Source of the DNA: Reyranella sp.
Lineage (GTDB): Bacteria; Pseudomonadota; Alphaproteobacteria; Reyranellales; Reyranellaceae
Reading direction: 5' to 3'
Assembly (NCBI GenBank): GCA_019750135.1
Contig: JAIEOV010000065.1
Span: forward strand, 1 to 37,678
DNA length: 37,678 nt
Shown here: positions 18,499 through 27,233 of the stretch, piece after piece
Layout: every line of letters starts with the position of its first letter
Numbering within the stretch: the stretch's first letter is position 1
The notes under the pieces: generated by a model
The model's input: the letters and a program-made list of their open reading frames with translations, nothing else
What the model was told of the DNA's origin: nothing
The model's database searches: none
Position numbers and translations under genes: made by a program

Positions 18499-19557
18499 TC
18501 AGCTCAGCACGTCGGCGGTGACACGCGCGGCATACTTCTGGATGTCGGTGCTCTGCTTGAATACCGCGATCCGCTTCAGCTCTTCCCCGTAGAGCGCGAT
18601 CTGGCTGCGCAGGTCGCCGGCCAGCGGATTGTCGTGATGCGTATGGCTCTTGAGCATGGCCGTGAGCTGCTCGACCGGTGCCTTGGCATGCGGTGCGAAC
18701 ACGGCGGCCGCGGCCTCGGGATTGGCGGCGACCCAGACCTGCGCCTCGAGCAGCGACTGCACCAGCGCCGTCGCGACCGGCTTCTCCTGGCGGATCAGCG
18801 TGCCGCGGATACCGAGCACGCAGCAGGTGCGATGGGCGTACTCGCCGGAAAGGTTGTTGGCGACCTCGGTGAGACCGTCGCGTTCGCGCGCCATCCAGCC
18901 CAGCGGATCGCCTTGGCAGAAGGCCTGGACCTCGCCCTTCTTCAGGGCGACCGGCAGCACGTCACCCGGGAAGACGCGCCATTCGACCTCCTTGTTGGGA
19001 TCGACGCCCGCCTCGTGCAGCATGATCGAGAAGAAGTTGCGATCGGGCGCCGCGAGATCGGTGACGCCGATCGCCTTGCCCTTGAGGTCGGCGATCGTCT
19101 TGATGCCGCTGTTGGGCGCGGAAAACAGCCGCATGCAGCCGCCATGGATGCCAGCCGCGATCTTGACGTCGAAGCCACCTTCCAACGGCTTCAGCCAGCG
19201 CAGCGCCATGCCGACGCCGGCATCGGCCTTGGCCGTGGCGATGGCTTCCAGCAGCTGATCGGTCGAGCCGCCGAAATTGACCAGTTCGACGTCGAGATTG
19301 TGGCGCGCGAAGTAGCCTTTTTCCTGGGCGACCGCGACACCCACGGTGCAGATGGCGGTGGCGTTCCAGGTGAGCTTCAGCGAGCGCTTTTCGGGCAGCA
19401 CGACCGGCGTGCCGAACGAGGCGCGGCAGATGGCCGGATCGAACTCGACCGGCGATGCGCCGACGAAGGCGCGCTGGGCCAGCACGCCGGCCGGGAGCAG
19501 GGTGCCGCCGACGGCGGCGGCGCGCAGGAAAGTGCGTCGGGTGGGAAAGCGAAACAT
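18499..19557 (-). CDS. Periplasmic substrate-binding protein of NMT1/SsuA-like ABC importer
   Basis: This 352-residue receptor carries a Tat-like signal (RRTFLRAAAVGGTLLPAGVLA). The mature part has the NMT1/SsuA pattern: a first lobe with CTVGVAVAQEKGYFARHNLDVELVNFGGSTDQLLEAI, then GIKTIADLKGKAIGVTD in the second lobe. It is first in the operon with the permease and ATPase. GGAG precedes the ATG by nine bases. Cysteine pairs (RTCC, GGCM) are unusual for sulfonate receptors. The ligand could be a nitrate, sulfonate, thiamine precursor or similar compound, and no residue settles it. Confidence 0.88.
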   Translation of the reverse strand: MFRFPTRRTFLRAAAVGGTLLPAGVLAQRAFVGASPVEFDPAICRASFGTPVVLPEKRSLKLTWNATAICTVGVAVAQEKGYFARHNLDVELVNFGGSTDQLLEAIATAKADAGVGMALRWLKPLEGGFDVKIAAGIHGGCMRLFSAPNSGIKTIADLKGKAIGVTDLAAPDRNFFSIMLHEAGVDPNKEVEWRVFPGDVLPVALKKGEVQAFCQGDPLGWMARERDGLTEVANNLSGEYAHRTCCVLGIRGTLIRQEKPVATALVQSLLEAQVWVAANPEAAAAVFAPHAKAPVEQLTAMLKSHTHHDNPLAGDLRSQIALYGEELKRIAVFKQSTDIQKYAARVTADVLS

Positions 19558-19886
19558 CGCGGGGTACTCCAGGAACGCGAACGGGAAGAGCGAAGGCGCG
19601 TTTACGCGCCGGCAGCGGTCAGCTGCGACAGCAACAGGACGGAAGGCGGGTGAAGGGGTTGCTCGTCATGGCCGCAGCATCGTTCGATCGACGGGCGCGG
19701 GAAATAATTCGGAAAACCAAAGATTCGGCCGATGCAGAAAGCATCTTCTGTGAAGCCGCCGACTCGCGACCGACAACTGTTGCAGCCGTAACGTCGGTGT
19801 AATCGCCGCGCGCCGCTGGGTCAGCGCGGCGTAACCGTGCGTGGCGGAGAATCTCCGCGCAGGCACAAGCCTGAAGGAGGAAGCCC
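19558..19886. other. Divergent intergenic region, no gene seen
   Basis: These 329 bases separate the ABC receptor (minus) from a secreted protein (plus) and must hold both promoters. Visible are a perfect hairpin GGCGCG-TTTA-CGCGCC (19595-19610) about 40 bases before the receptor ATG, GATGC-AGAAA-GCATC (19731-19745), and a GC-rich CGCTG/CAGCG stem near 19814-19826. The first could be an operator or a leader hairpin. I find no convincing -35/-10 pair and no small gene. Confidence 0.5.
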
Positions 19887-20453
19887 ATGAACATAAGCAA
19901 AGCCATCGCCGCAACGATCGGGTTCGCTCTCGTGCCGACCTTCGCGTCCGCGGCGGTCATCGGCGGCACCTACTACGCGCCGCAGTACAACTGGAGCGAG
20001 TTCTTCGCCGTCGCCGACCATCATGATTTTCATGTCGTGCTCGCCGGCAACCCGTTCCCCGGCAGCGATATGGGCGCCACCGCTCGCGATCTGCTGCCGG
20101 CGATGCAGGCGGCCAAGCCGCGGCCTGCGCTCACCTTCGCCTACGACATTGCCGCGCCGACGGACCAGCCCGACTATCGGCTGGTGCTGGTGTTCGACCC
20201 CGCGCGCGACCTCGGCTCGAAGGAGGTCTGCAACGGCGTCAGCCGGTTCGAGCCCGGACGGCCGGGCCGCTTCTATGCCTACGCCGTGTACTGCCGCAAC
20301 AACGTCCCGATGTCGGAGACGACGGCCTGGACATCGGCCAGCGCCTCCAACGATCCCCGTATCGAGAGCCTGTTCCGCCAGCTGTTCATGGTGGTGTGGC
20401 CGGATTCCCACGCGATGAGGCCGCAGGTGGGCGAAGGCACCAATCGCCGGTAG
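19887..20453 (+). CDS. Secreted protein of unknown function
   Basis: This 188-residue protein has a signal peptide (MNISKAIAATIGFALVPTFA, cut around residue 22 after ASA) and a perfect AGGAGG ribosome site six bases before the ATG. The mature part contains HHDFHVVLAGNPFPG and two cysteines (KEVCNGV, AVYCRNN) about 28 residues apart that could form a disulfide. I recognise no domain. It is convergent with the FemAB/GNAT-like gene. Strong initiation signals suggest it is well expressed. Confidence 0.7.
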   Translation: MNISKAIAATIGFALVPTFASAAVIGGTYYAPQYNWSEFFAVADHHDFHVVLAGNPFPGSDMGATARDLLPAMQAAKPRPALTFAYDIAAPTDQPDYRLVLVFDPARDLGSKEVCNGVSRFEPGRPGRFYAYAVYCRNNVPMSETTAWTSASASNDPRIESLFRQLFMVVWPDSHAMRPQVGEGTNRR

Positions 20454-20468
20454 GAGGACGGCGGACCG

Positions 20469-21644
20469 CTACTCGTTCCCCTTGCGGAAGGGCGAATACT
20501 GCTGGAGCGCCTCGATCTCCTGCTCGACGGCGGGGCGCTCCTGCTTCAGGAAATTGTCGACGGCGCGGCGGAAGCCGCCGTCGACGATCCAGTGGGCCGA
20601 GAAGGTCGGCACCGCCAGATAGCCGCGCTGAATCTTGTGATCGCCCTGGGCACCGGCCTCGACGCGCTGCAGGCCGTGGGCGATGGCATAGTCGATCGCT
20701 TGGTAGTAGCAGGCCTCGAAATGCAGGAAGGCGTGGCTCTCGAGGCAGCCCCAGTAACGGCCATAGAGCGTGTCGTCGCCCTTGAGGTTGAGCGCGCCTC
20801 CGACCGGGCGGCCGTCGGCCTCGGCCATCACCAGCACGACCTTGTCGGCCATGGTCGATCCCAGGATGTCGAAGAAGGAGCGCGTCAGGTAGGGCGAGCC
20901 CCACTTGCGGCCGCCCGTATCCATGTAGAAGGCGAAGAAGGCGTCCCAGTGCTCGGGCTCGATCTCCTCGCCGCAGAGCGCGCGCACGGTCAGCCCCTCG
21001 CGGCGCACCGATTCGCGCTCCTTGCGGATCGCCTTGCGCTTGCGCGAGGCCAGCGCGCCCAGAAAATCGTCGAAGCAGCCGTAGCCGTTGTTGTGCCAGT
21101 GGTACTGGCGGCCCAGCCGCAGCAGCCAGCCATGCTCGCCGAAACGCTTCCAGTCGGCCTCGGTGCAGAAGGTGGCATGCACCGAGCTGATGCGGTTGTC
21201 GCCGGCGATCTTGGCCAGCATGTCGATCATGGCGTCGGCGACGCCGTCGGCGTAGGGGCCGGGTCGCACGAACAGCCGCGGACCCGGCACCGGCGTGAAC
21301 GGCACGGCGACCTGCAGCTTGGGATAATAGCGTCCGCCGGCGCGCTCGAAGGCCTGCGCCCAGCCATGGTCGAAGACGTATTCGCCCTGGCTGTGACCCT
21401 TGAGATAGAGCGGGGCGGCGCCCAGCAATGTGCCGTCCTCGGATTCGGCCAGCAGGTATTGCGGCTGCCAGCCGGTACGCCGGCCGACCGACTTGGAATC
21501 CTCCAGGGCCTTCAGGAACCCGTAGCTGAGGAAAGGGTTGCCGGCCGATCCCGGGGCCAGCGCGCAGGCGTCCCATTGGTCGGCTTCGACCGCGGAAAGC
21601 GACTCGATTACACGCAGGCCGATGGTCGGAGAGGCATCCGGCAT
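20469..21644 (-). CDS. FemAB/GNAT-like protein (DUF482 type)
   Basis: This 391-residue protein matches the DUF482 group annotated as peptidoglycan biosynthesis or recognition, a double GNAT fold related to FemAB aminoacyl transferases. Seen features are NPFLSYGFLKALEDSKSVG near the start, the HWHNNGYGCFDDFLGALASRKRKAIRKER region in the middle (HNNGY and the RKRK stretch are family hallmarks) and LHFEACYYQAIDYAI towards the C-terminus. No signal peptide is seen, so it is probably cytosolic. The ATG at 21644 gives the usual length. The biochemical reaction of this family is not established. Confidence 0.82.
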   Translation of the reverse strand: MPDASPTIGLRVIESLSAVEADQWDACALAPGSAGNPFLSYGFLKALEDSKSVGRRTGWQPQYLLAESEDGTLLGAAPLYLKGHSQGEYVFDHGWAQAFERAGGRYYPKLQVAVPFTPVPGPRLFVRPGPYADGVADAMIDMLAKIAGDNRISSVHATFCTEADWKRFGEHGWLLRLGRQYHWHNNGYGCFDDFLGALASRKRKAIRKERESVRREGLTVRALCGEEIEPEHWDAFFAFYMDTGGRKWGSPYLTRSFFDILGSTMADKVVLVMAEADGRPVGGALNLKGDDTLYGRYWGCLESHAFLHFEACYYQAIDYAIAHGLQRVEAGAQGDHKIQRGYLAVPTFSAHWIVDGGFRRAVDNFLKQERPAVEQEIEALQQYSPFRKGNE

Positions 21645-21771
21645 GAAATGAGCATAGCGCGAAACGTGCCAGGAATTGCGCCGGGAATTTGACACGCAGT
21701 TATGTATTATTGGAAGCTCAGTCCCGACGCGTAACTCCATAACAAAAATTGAGCAGGGAGCGGGAGATGCG

Positions 21772-22098
21772 TTGTTGAAGGAGCCAGCCGACCTCGTCGG
21801 CCGGGAGGTCTCCGCCGTCGCATTCGCGCGCGACGGCGTCGAATTCCATTTCGACGGTCCGATTGTGCGCAGCCGCGGCGATCCACAAGTGGCCGTCGGC
21901 GAGGCCGTATACTGCTTTCCCAAGCCCGGTTCGCGCGACGCGCTCTGCCTGGTCATCGGTGCGACCGTCCAGTCGCTCAGCCTGGATGAGCCCCGCCATC
22001 TCGAGTTCACGACCAGCAACGGCTGCCGCGTCCGCCTGCCGCTGAGGGCAGGTGGTGTGCTGCATTTCAAGGCAGAGCGATTGCTGCAGGTCGGCTGA
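21772..22098 (+). CDS. Small protein of unknown function
   Basis: The open frame from 21676 to 22098 has no ATG. The most plausible start is TTG at 21772, preceded by GGGAG-type sequence (GCGGGAG at 21760-21766), giving 108 residues. The product is all beta-like, alternating hydrophobic and polar residues with several Gly turns (DLVGREVSAVAFARDGVEFH, GCRVRLPLRAGGVLHF), and ends LLQVG. I recognise no family. It is divergent from the FemAB-like gene and its stop codon lies in a hairpin shared with the convergent RND pump gene. Confidence 0.55.
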   Translation: MLKEPADLVGREVSAVAFARDGVEFHFDGPIVRSRGDPQVAVGEAVYCFPKPGSRDALCLVIGATVQSLSLDEPRHLEFTTSNGCRVRLPLRAGGVLHFKAERLLQVG

Positions 22099-22112
22099 AC
22101 GCTATTCAGCCG
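22092..22112. terminator. Hairpin spanning both convergent stop codons
   Basis: CGGCTGAA (22092-22099), loop CGCTA, TTCAGCCG (22105-22112): a perfect 8-bp stem. The plus-strand TGA (22096-22098) and the minus-strand TAG (22104-22102) both lie inside it, and the genes are only 3 bp apart. It may end transcription from either side, but neither side has a T tract. Confidence 0.4.
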
Positions 22113-25100
22113 GCTTGTGCCGGCCGGCAAGATCGTCGGCGGAGCGGCTGAAACGCTTCTTTGTCCACAGGCCGACGCGATCGATGTAGACCAGCACCAC
22201 AGGCACCACGACCAGGGTGAGCAAGGTCGAGCTCAGCAGGCCGCCGATCACGGCGTGGGCCATCGGCGCGCGCTGGCTGGCGCCTTCGCCCAGGCCGAGC
22301 GCCAGGGGCATCATGCCGAACACCATGGCGAGCGTGGTCATCAGGATCGGCCGAAGCCGGATCGAGCCCGCCTCGAGCAGCGCCTCGTTGACCGGCGTCC
22401 CGCGGGCGCGCGCCTGATTGAAGAAATCGACCAGCAGGATGGCGTTCTTGGTCACCAGGCCCATCAGCATGATGAAACCGATGGCCGAGAAGATGTTGAG
22501 CGTTGTGCCGGCGACCAGCAGGCCGAGGAACACGCCGATCAACGACATCGGCAGCGACATCATGATGGCGACAGGCTGCAGGAAGCTGCCGAACTGCGAG
22601 GCCAGGATCAGGTAGATCAGGATCACCGCCAGCAGCAGCGCCTGGCCGGCATAGGCGGCGCTTTCGGCCATGTCCTTGGTCGAGCCGCCGAACACGAAGC
22701 GGTAGCCGACCGGCAATGGAATGTCGGCCAGCAGCTTCTGCAGGTCGCTCGAGACCTCGCCGGCAGAGCGGCCCGAGACGTTGGCGGTGATCCACACCTC
22801 GCGATTGAGATCGCGGCGGTTGATCTGCGAGGCGCCGACGTCGCTCACGATGTCGGCGATCTGCGCAATGTGGACCATGCGCGGCAGGCCGTTGGGCTCG
22901 GTGCCGGCAGTGAACCAGATGCGCTGCAGGTCGGCCACGCCGGTGCGGTCGTCGAGCGGCAGGCGGACCATTACCGTGTAGTTCTCGCCGTCGGGCGCGC
23001 GCCACAGGCTGGTCTCGTCGCCGGCGAAGAGCGGCCTGAGCGACTGCGCCACCGCGGCGGAACCGAGGCCAAGGTCCGAAGCGGCATCGCGGCGCAGGCG
23101 CACCGAGAGGACGGGCTTGGCGGCCTTCAGATTGCGGTCGAGATCGACCAGACCGGGGATGCCGGCGGCGCGGCGCATGAGATCCTGCGAGATGCGGTCG
23201 AGCACCGCGATATCGGGCCCCTGCAGCGAGAGCTGCAGCATCTTCTGCACGCCACCGCCGGGGCCGCCGGGCACGTTGATCGACACCAGGATGCCGGGGA
23301 TGCTGGCCAGCCGGTCGCGGATCGGCTGGGCGAGCTGGTTGGGCGAGCGCTTGCGCTGGTTCACAGGCGTGAGCTTGAGGTAGAGGCTCGCCGCATTCTT
23401 GCCGACGGAATAGCCGGTATTGACGGTGCCGTAGGTGTAGGCGACCTCGGGGAACTCGCGTACCGCCGCCTCGACCTGGCGCAGCTTGGCCTCGGTGTAG
23501 TTGAGCGAGGAGCCCACCGGCGTCTCGATCGACACGACCTGCTCGCCGAGGTCGGCCTCCGGCACGAACTCGAAGCCGATGTACTTCGGCAGGGCGAAGC
23601 TGCCGACGAAGGTCGCGAGCGCGATCAGGAGCGTGAGCTTGGGCCAGCGCAGTGCCCAGCCGAGCACGCGCCGATAGACGGCATTGGCGCGTTCCTGGAC
23701 GGCGTTGACGATGCGGGCGAAGCGGCCAGTGCCGTGGGCCTGGGGGTCGTACCAGATCGACGATAGCATCGGGTCGAGCGTGAAGGACACGAACAGCGAG
23801 ATCAGCACCGCTGCCGAGACCATGACGCCGAACTGGAAGAAGAAGCGGCCGATGATGCCGCCCATGAAAGCCACGGGCAGGAACACCGCGACGATGCAGA
23901 AGGTGGTGGCGAGCACCGCCAACCCGATCTCGTCGGTGCCGTCCAAGGCGGCCTGGCGATGCGACTTCCCGAAGCCGATATGGCGCATGATGTTCTCGCG
24001 CACCACGATGGCGTCGTCGATCAGGATGCCGATCGCCAGCGACAGGGCCATCAGGGTGAGCACGTTCAGCGTGAAGCCGAAGGCCGCCATCACCATGAAA
24101 GAGCCGAACACCGAGATCGGCAGCGCCAAGCCGGTGATCACCGTGCTGCGCCAGGAGTGCAGGAACAGGAAGACGATGGCGATGGTGAGCAGGCCGCCCT
24201 CGATCATGGTCTGCTGCACGTTGTTGACCGAGTTCTGGATGCCGCGCGAGGCGTCGCGCACGATCTCGAGCTTCACGTCGGGCGGCAGCGTCTTCTGCAG
24301 GTCGGCCATCGCCTTGCGCACGCCGCGGGCGACCTCGATGGTGTTGGCGCCCTGGGTCTTGACGATGTCGACGGCGAGGGCCCGCTCGCCGTTCAGCAGG
24401 GCGACGTTCTCGCGCTCCTGCTCGCCATCGACCACCGTGGCGATCTCGCGCAGGTAGACCGGGGCCTGGCCGCGGCGGGCCACGATGAGGTCGGCGAAAT
24501 TGCCCGGATCCTCGACCCGGCCGGTGACCTCGACCAGGCGGTCGTCGTTGCCGCGCTGCACGTTGCCGGCGGGAAAATTCTGGTTCTCGTCCCGCACGAC
24601 CCGCAGGACGTCGTTCACGCCGACACGCAGCGAGTTCATCCGGCCGGGATCGAGGTCGATGTTGATCTGGCGCTTCACGCCGCCCGCGATCTTGGCGCTG
24701 CCGACGTCGCGCACGGTCTGCAGGCGCTTCACGATCACCTGGTCGGTGAGGGTCGTGAGGTCGCGCACCGAGCGGATATCCGAGCGAACCGCGATCGAGA
24801 TCACCGGCTGGTCGTCCGGATTGTAGCGCTGGATCAGCGGCTCCTTCACTTCGGGCCGGAAAACGGCGCGGACCTGCTGGACCTTTTCGCGCACGTCCTG
24901 CAGGGCCACCGCCGACGGCACCGAGAGCTCGAACTCCGCGATGACGATCGACTGGCCCTCGAGCGAGCGCGACGACAGGCTCTTGATGCCGGCGACGGCG
25001 TTGACGGCTTCCTCGACCTTGCGGCTGATCTCGCTTTCCACCGTTTCCGGCGAGGCGCCGGGATAGTTCGTGGTCACCACCACGATGGGAAAGTCGACGT

Positions 25101-25215
25101 CGGGGAACTGGTCGATGCCGAGCTGGCGATAGGAGAACAGGCCCATCACCAGCAGCGCCACCATCATCATGGTGGCGAAGACCGGGTTGTCGACGGCGAT
25201 CCGGGTGAGCTTCAT
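22102..25215 (-). CDS. RND multidrug efflux pump inner-membrane transporter
   Basis: This 1037-residue protein of the HAE1/AcrB family exports hydrophobic compounds driven by proton flow. It starts MKLTRIAVDNPVFATMMMVA (first membrane helix), has the two large periplasmic loops, and the proton-relay pair Asp400-Asp401 in AIGILIDDAIVVRENI, equal to AcrB Asp407/408. The last helices include LMGLVTKNAILLVDFFNQAR. The ATG at 25215 is preferred over one nine codons upstream, which falls inside the palindromic repeat. The adaptor gene precedes it in the same operon. The outer-membrane channel is not in the window. Confidence 0.95.
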   Translation of the reverse strand: MKLTRIAVDNPVFATMMMVALLVMGLFSYRQLGIDQFPDVDFPIVVVTTNYPGASPETVESEISRKVEEAVNAVAGIKSLSSRSLEGQSIVIAEFELSVPSAVALQDVREKVQQVRAVFRPEVKEPLIQRYNPDDQPVISIAVRSDIRSVRDLTTLTDQVIVKRLQTVRDVGSAKIAGGVKRQINIDLDPGRMNSLRVGVNDVLRVVRDENQNFPAGNVQRGNDDRLVEVTGRVEDPGNFADLIVARRGQAPVYLREIATVVDGEQERENVALLNGERALAVDIVKTQGANTIEVARGVRKAMADLQKTLPPDVKLEIVRDASRGIQNSVNNVQQTMIEGGLLTIAIVFLFLHSWRSTVITGLALPISVFGSFMVMAAFGFTLNVLTLMALSLAIGILIDDAIVVRENIMRHIGFGKSHRQAALDGTDEIGLAVLATTFCIVAVFLPVAFMGGIIGRFFFQFGVMVSAAVLISLFVSFTLDPMLSSIWYDPQAHGTGRFARIVNAVQERANAVYRRVLGWALRWPKLTLLIALATFVGSFALPKYIGFEFVPEADLGEQVVSIETPVGSSLNYTEAKLRQVEAAVREFPEVAYTYGTVNTGYSVGKNAASLYLKLTPVNQRKRSPNQLAQPIRDRLASIPGILVSINVPGGPGGGVQKMLQLSLQGPDIAVLDRISQDLMRRAAGIPGLVDLDRNLKAAKPVLSVRLRRDAASDLGLGSAAVAQSLRPLFAGDETSLWRAPDGENYTVMVRLPLDDRTGVADLQRIWFTAGTEPNGLPRMVHIAQIADIVSDVGASQINRRDLNREVWITANVSGRSAGEVSSDLQKLLADIPLPVGYRFVFGGSTKDMAESAAYAGQALLLAVILIYLILASQFGSFLQPVAIMMSLPMSLIGVFLGLLVAGTTLNIFSAIGFIMLMGLVTKNAILLVDFFNQARARGTPVNEALLEAGSIRLRPILMTTLAMVFGMMPLALGLGEGASQRAPMAHAVIGGLLSSTLLTLVVVPVVLVYIDRVGLWTKKRFSRSADDLAGRHKPAE

Positions 25216-25225
25216 GGTCTTAGTG

Positions 25226-25307
25226 TTCCGGACCGCGCGCATCCTGCGCGCTCATGTTCTTCCTGTTCGCGAGACTCATGAGCGCGCAGGACGCGCGCGG
25301 TCCGGAA
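25226..25307. repeat. Palindromic repeat inside the RND operon (second copy of family)
   Basis: Left arm 25226-25256 and right arm 25277-25307 are complementary at 30 of 31 positions, around a 20-base loop. The arm core (GGACCGCGCGC, one variable base, TCCTGCGCGCTCATG) is the same as the inner arms at 15596-15653, and the CATGTTCTT next to it is also shared. It fills most of the 106-base gap between the adaptor stop and the pump ATG and ends 10 bases before that ATG. Confidence 0.88.
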
Positions 25308-25321
25308 GAGCATGACATGGC

Positions 25322-26455
25322 TCAACGAACCTCGAGGACCTTGACCGCCTGGCCGGCCTTCAGGCCGGGGAGGGGCGCGGCAACGACGGTCATGCCCGCT
25401 TCCAGGCCCTTGACCTCGACGAGCTCGCCGCGCGACCAGGTCCGCACGGCGCCGACCGTCTTCTTCACCAGGGTATTGTTCTCGACCACGAGCACGTAGT
25501 CGCCCTCGTCGTCCTTGCGCATGGAGATGGCCGGCACGGCAAGGGCATGACCCTTCTCGGCAACCACGACCGACCCGGTGGCAAACAGCCCGCCGCGAAG
25601 CGCCTCATGCCGGTCGCTGATCTCGACATAGACCGGGATGGAGCGCGAGCCCGCCTGCGCCGTCGGGCTGATGCGCGTGATCTGGCCGTGGAATTCTCGG
25701 TCTCCGAAGCCTTCCAGGGTCACGGTCGCGGCCTGGCCGACCTTGAGCCGCACGACGTCGGCCGCCGGCATCATGGCGGCGACTTCGACATGGCTGGTGT
25801 CGAGCAGGGCCAGGATCTTGCCGTCGATCGGCAGCGATTCGCCCTGGTTGGCGATGCGCTCGCCGACCACGCCGTCGAATGGGGCGCGGACCTCGGCGTC
25901 GGCCAGGTTCTTCCTGGCGACCTCGAGCTGGGCCTCCGACACGGCGACCATCGAGGCGCGGTTCTCGGCGGTCGACTTCGCCTGGTCGGCGGCCGATTGC
26001 GAGACGATGTTGCGATTGGCGAGCGTCTCCTTGTCGGCGCGGTCGCGGGCCGTCCAGCGCGCATCGGCGCGCGCTGCATCGAGGGCCGACTGCCGCTCGT
26101 TCACCTTGGCCTGCAGCTCGGTGGTCTCGAAGCGCGCCAGCACCTGGCCCTTGGTGACGCGGTCGCCCTCGCGCACCAGCACCTCGGCGAGCCGCCCGGC
26201 GACGCGGGCTTTCACGATCGTCTGGTCGATCGGCTGGGTGGTGCCGGTGAAGCGCACGACATCGACCAGGCCGCGCGGCTTGATCGTGTGCAGTTCGGCG
26301 GCGATCAGCTCGATCGGCCGCGCGCCCGGCTTGGCGGCCGTGGCGACGGCGGCGGCAGTGCCGGCGCCGTTCTTGCCTTTCCAAGCGAAGGCGCCACCCG
26401 CCAGAACGACAGCGGCGGCGAGGACGACGAGCAACACTTTACGCTTGGTAGTCAT
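25322..26455 (-). CDS. RND efflux periplasmic adaptor (membrane fusion protein)
   Basis: This 377-residue adaptor links the inner-membrane pump to an outer-membrane channel. It has an N-terminal membrane anchor (residues 6-24, VLLVVLAAAVVLAGGAFAW). The lipoyl halves flank a coiled-coil hairpin (ARVAGRLAEVLVREGDRVTKG, and later AEVRAPFDGVVGERIANQGE). The hairpin lies around residues 110-185, and beta-barrel and proximal domains follow. There is no lipobox cysteine, so it is anchored by a helix and not by lipid. Its ATG overlaps the tetR stop in an ATGA junction. Confidence 0.93.
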   Translation of the reverse strand: MTTKRKVLLVVLAAAVVLAGGAFAWKGKNGAGTAAAVATAAKPGARPIELIAAELHTIKPRGLVDVVRFTGTTQPIDQTIVKARVAGRLAEVLVREGDRVTKGQVLARFETTELQAKVNERQSALDAARADARWTARDRADKETLANRNIVSQSAADQAKSTAENRASMVAVSEAQLEVARKNLADAEVRAPFDGVVGERIANQGESLPIDGKILALLDTSHVEVAAMMPAADVVRLKVGQAATVTLEGFGDREFHGQITRISPTAQAGSRSIPVYVEISDRHEALRGGLFATGSVVVAEKGHALAVPAISMRKDDEGDYVLVVENNTLVKKTVGAVRTWSRGELVEVKGLEAGMTVVAAPLPGLKAGQAVKVLEVR

Positions 26456-27111
26456 GCCCGCAGTCCTTTCAGGACGAAATCGAGATAGGCGTCGTAGAAG
26501 CGGTCGCTGTCGACCGGTTGGCTCTCGTCATAGGGCGCGATCGAGCGCAGCCACACGGCGTGCATGGCCAGCGGCTGGGCGAAGATGATCGCCGTCATGT
26601 CGATGTCGGCGATGGGCCTGAACTCCCCGCGCTCGACGCCGCGCCGCAGCATCTTGGCGAACAGGGCGCGGCCGCGCAGGTCGAAGTTGGAGCAGTAGAA
26701 GCGGGCCACGTCGGGGAAGTTGCCGGCTTCGGCCAGGATCAGCTTGATGACGCCGCCCACCGGGCTCTCGGCGAACTCGCGGAACTTGGCGACCAGCAGT
26801 CGCAGCAGCTCTTCCGTCGTGCCTTCGAAGGAATCGACCAGCTCGTTGGCGCGCACCAGCGGCTCGCCGATCCCCTCGACGATCACCGCCTTGAACAGCT
26901 CTTCCTTGTTCTTGAAGTAGAGGTAGGGGAGCCCTTTGCTGACGCCCGCCGCCTTGGCGACGTCGTCGAGCTTGGTCGCCGCGAATCCCTTGGTGACGAA
27001 AAGCTCGAGCGCCGCACGCGCGATCTCCGGTGCGCGGTCGTCCGGCCGGCGGGTTCGCGTTGTCGGCTCGTCGGTATCCGGCGAGATATTGACTGACTGG
27101 TCAGTATCCAT
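26452..27111 (-). CDS. TetR-family repressor of the RND operon
   Basis: This 219-residue regulator has a 25-residue charged leader, then the TetR DNA-binding helix-turn-helix (TKLDDVAKAAGVSKGLPYLYFKNKEELF, about residues 46-73) and an all-helical ligand domain. It is first in the operon with the adaptor (4-bp overlap) and the pump, so it probably controls its own operon. A perfect operator-like palindrome covers codons 3-7 of the gene itself. No downstream Met is available as an alternative start. The inducer is unknown. Confidence 0.93.
   Translation of the reverse strand: MDTDQSVNISPDTDEPTTRTRRPDDRAPEIARAALELFVTKGFAATKLDDVAKAAGVSKGLPYLYFKNKEELFKAVIVEGIGEPLVRANELVDSFEGTTEELLRLLVAKFREFAESPVGGVIKLILAEAGNFPDVARFYCSNFDLRGRALFAKMLRRGVERGEFRPIADIDMTAIIFAQPLAMHAVWLRSIAPYDESQPVDSDRFYDAYLDFVLKGLRA
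27092..27105. promoter_or_regulatory. TetR-type operator palindrome overlapping the tetR start
   Basis: ACTGAC-TG-GTCAGT is a perfect 6-bp inverted repeat with a 2-base centre, the common operator form for TetR repressors of RND pumps. It begins six bases inside the tetR coding sequence, just downstream of the predicted promoter, where bound repressor would block transcription. Confidence 0.6.
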
Positions 27112-27118
27112 GTTCCGC

Positions 27119-27147
27119 TATGTAGAGTGGAAACGAGGCTGCATCAA
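27119..27147 (-). promoter_or_regulatory. Likely promoter of the tetR-RND operon
   Basis: Minus strand: TTGATG (27147..27142), 17-base spacer, TACATA (27124..27119). The start point would fall within a base or two of the tetR ATG (27111), giving a nearly leaderless mRNA. No strong Shine-Dalgarno is seen. Hexamer match is moderate. Confidence 0.4.
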
Positions 27148-27233
27148 GCTGCTTTGCTTCCTTGTTCGCTCCACAAAGGCGCCATCGACAGGCCGCATTG
27201 GCTTGGTGAGGTGAAGGCTGTGGGGGAGAGTTG

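Noticed and set aside
21689..21710. TTGACA followed by TATTAT before the small unknown gene
   Set aside because: The spacer is only 10 bases, too short for a sigma-70 promoter.
22117..25281. Long plus-strand open frames opposite the RND pump gene
   Set aside because: Low-complexity His/Asp/Gly/Arg translation typical of the reverse strand of a GC-rich gene; the RND pump on the minus strand explains the sequence.
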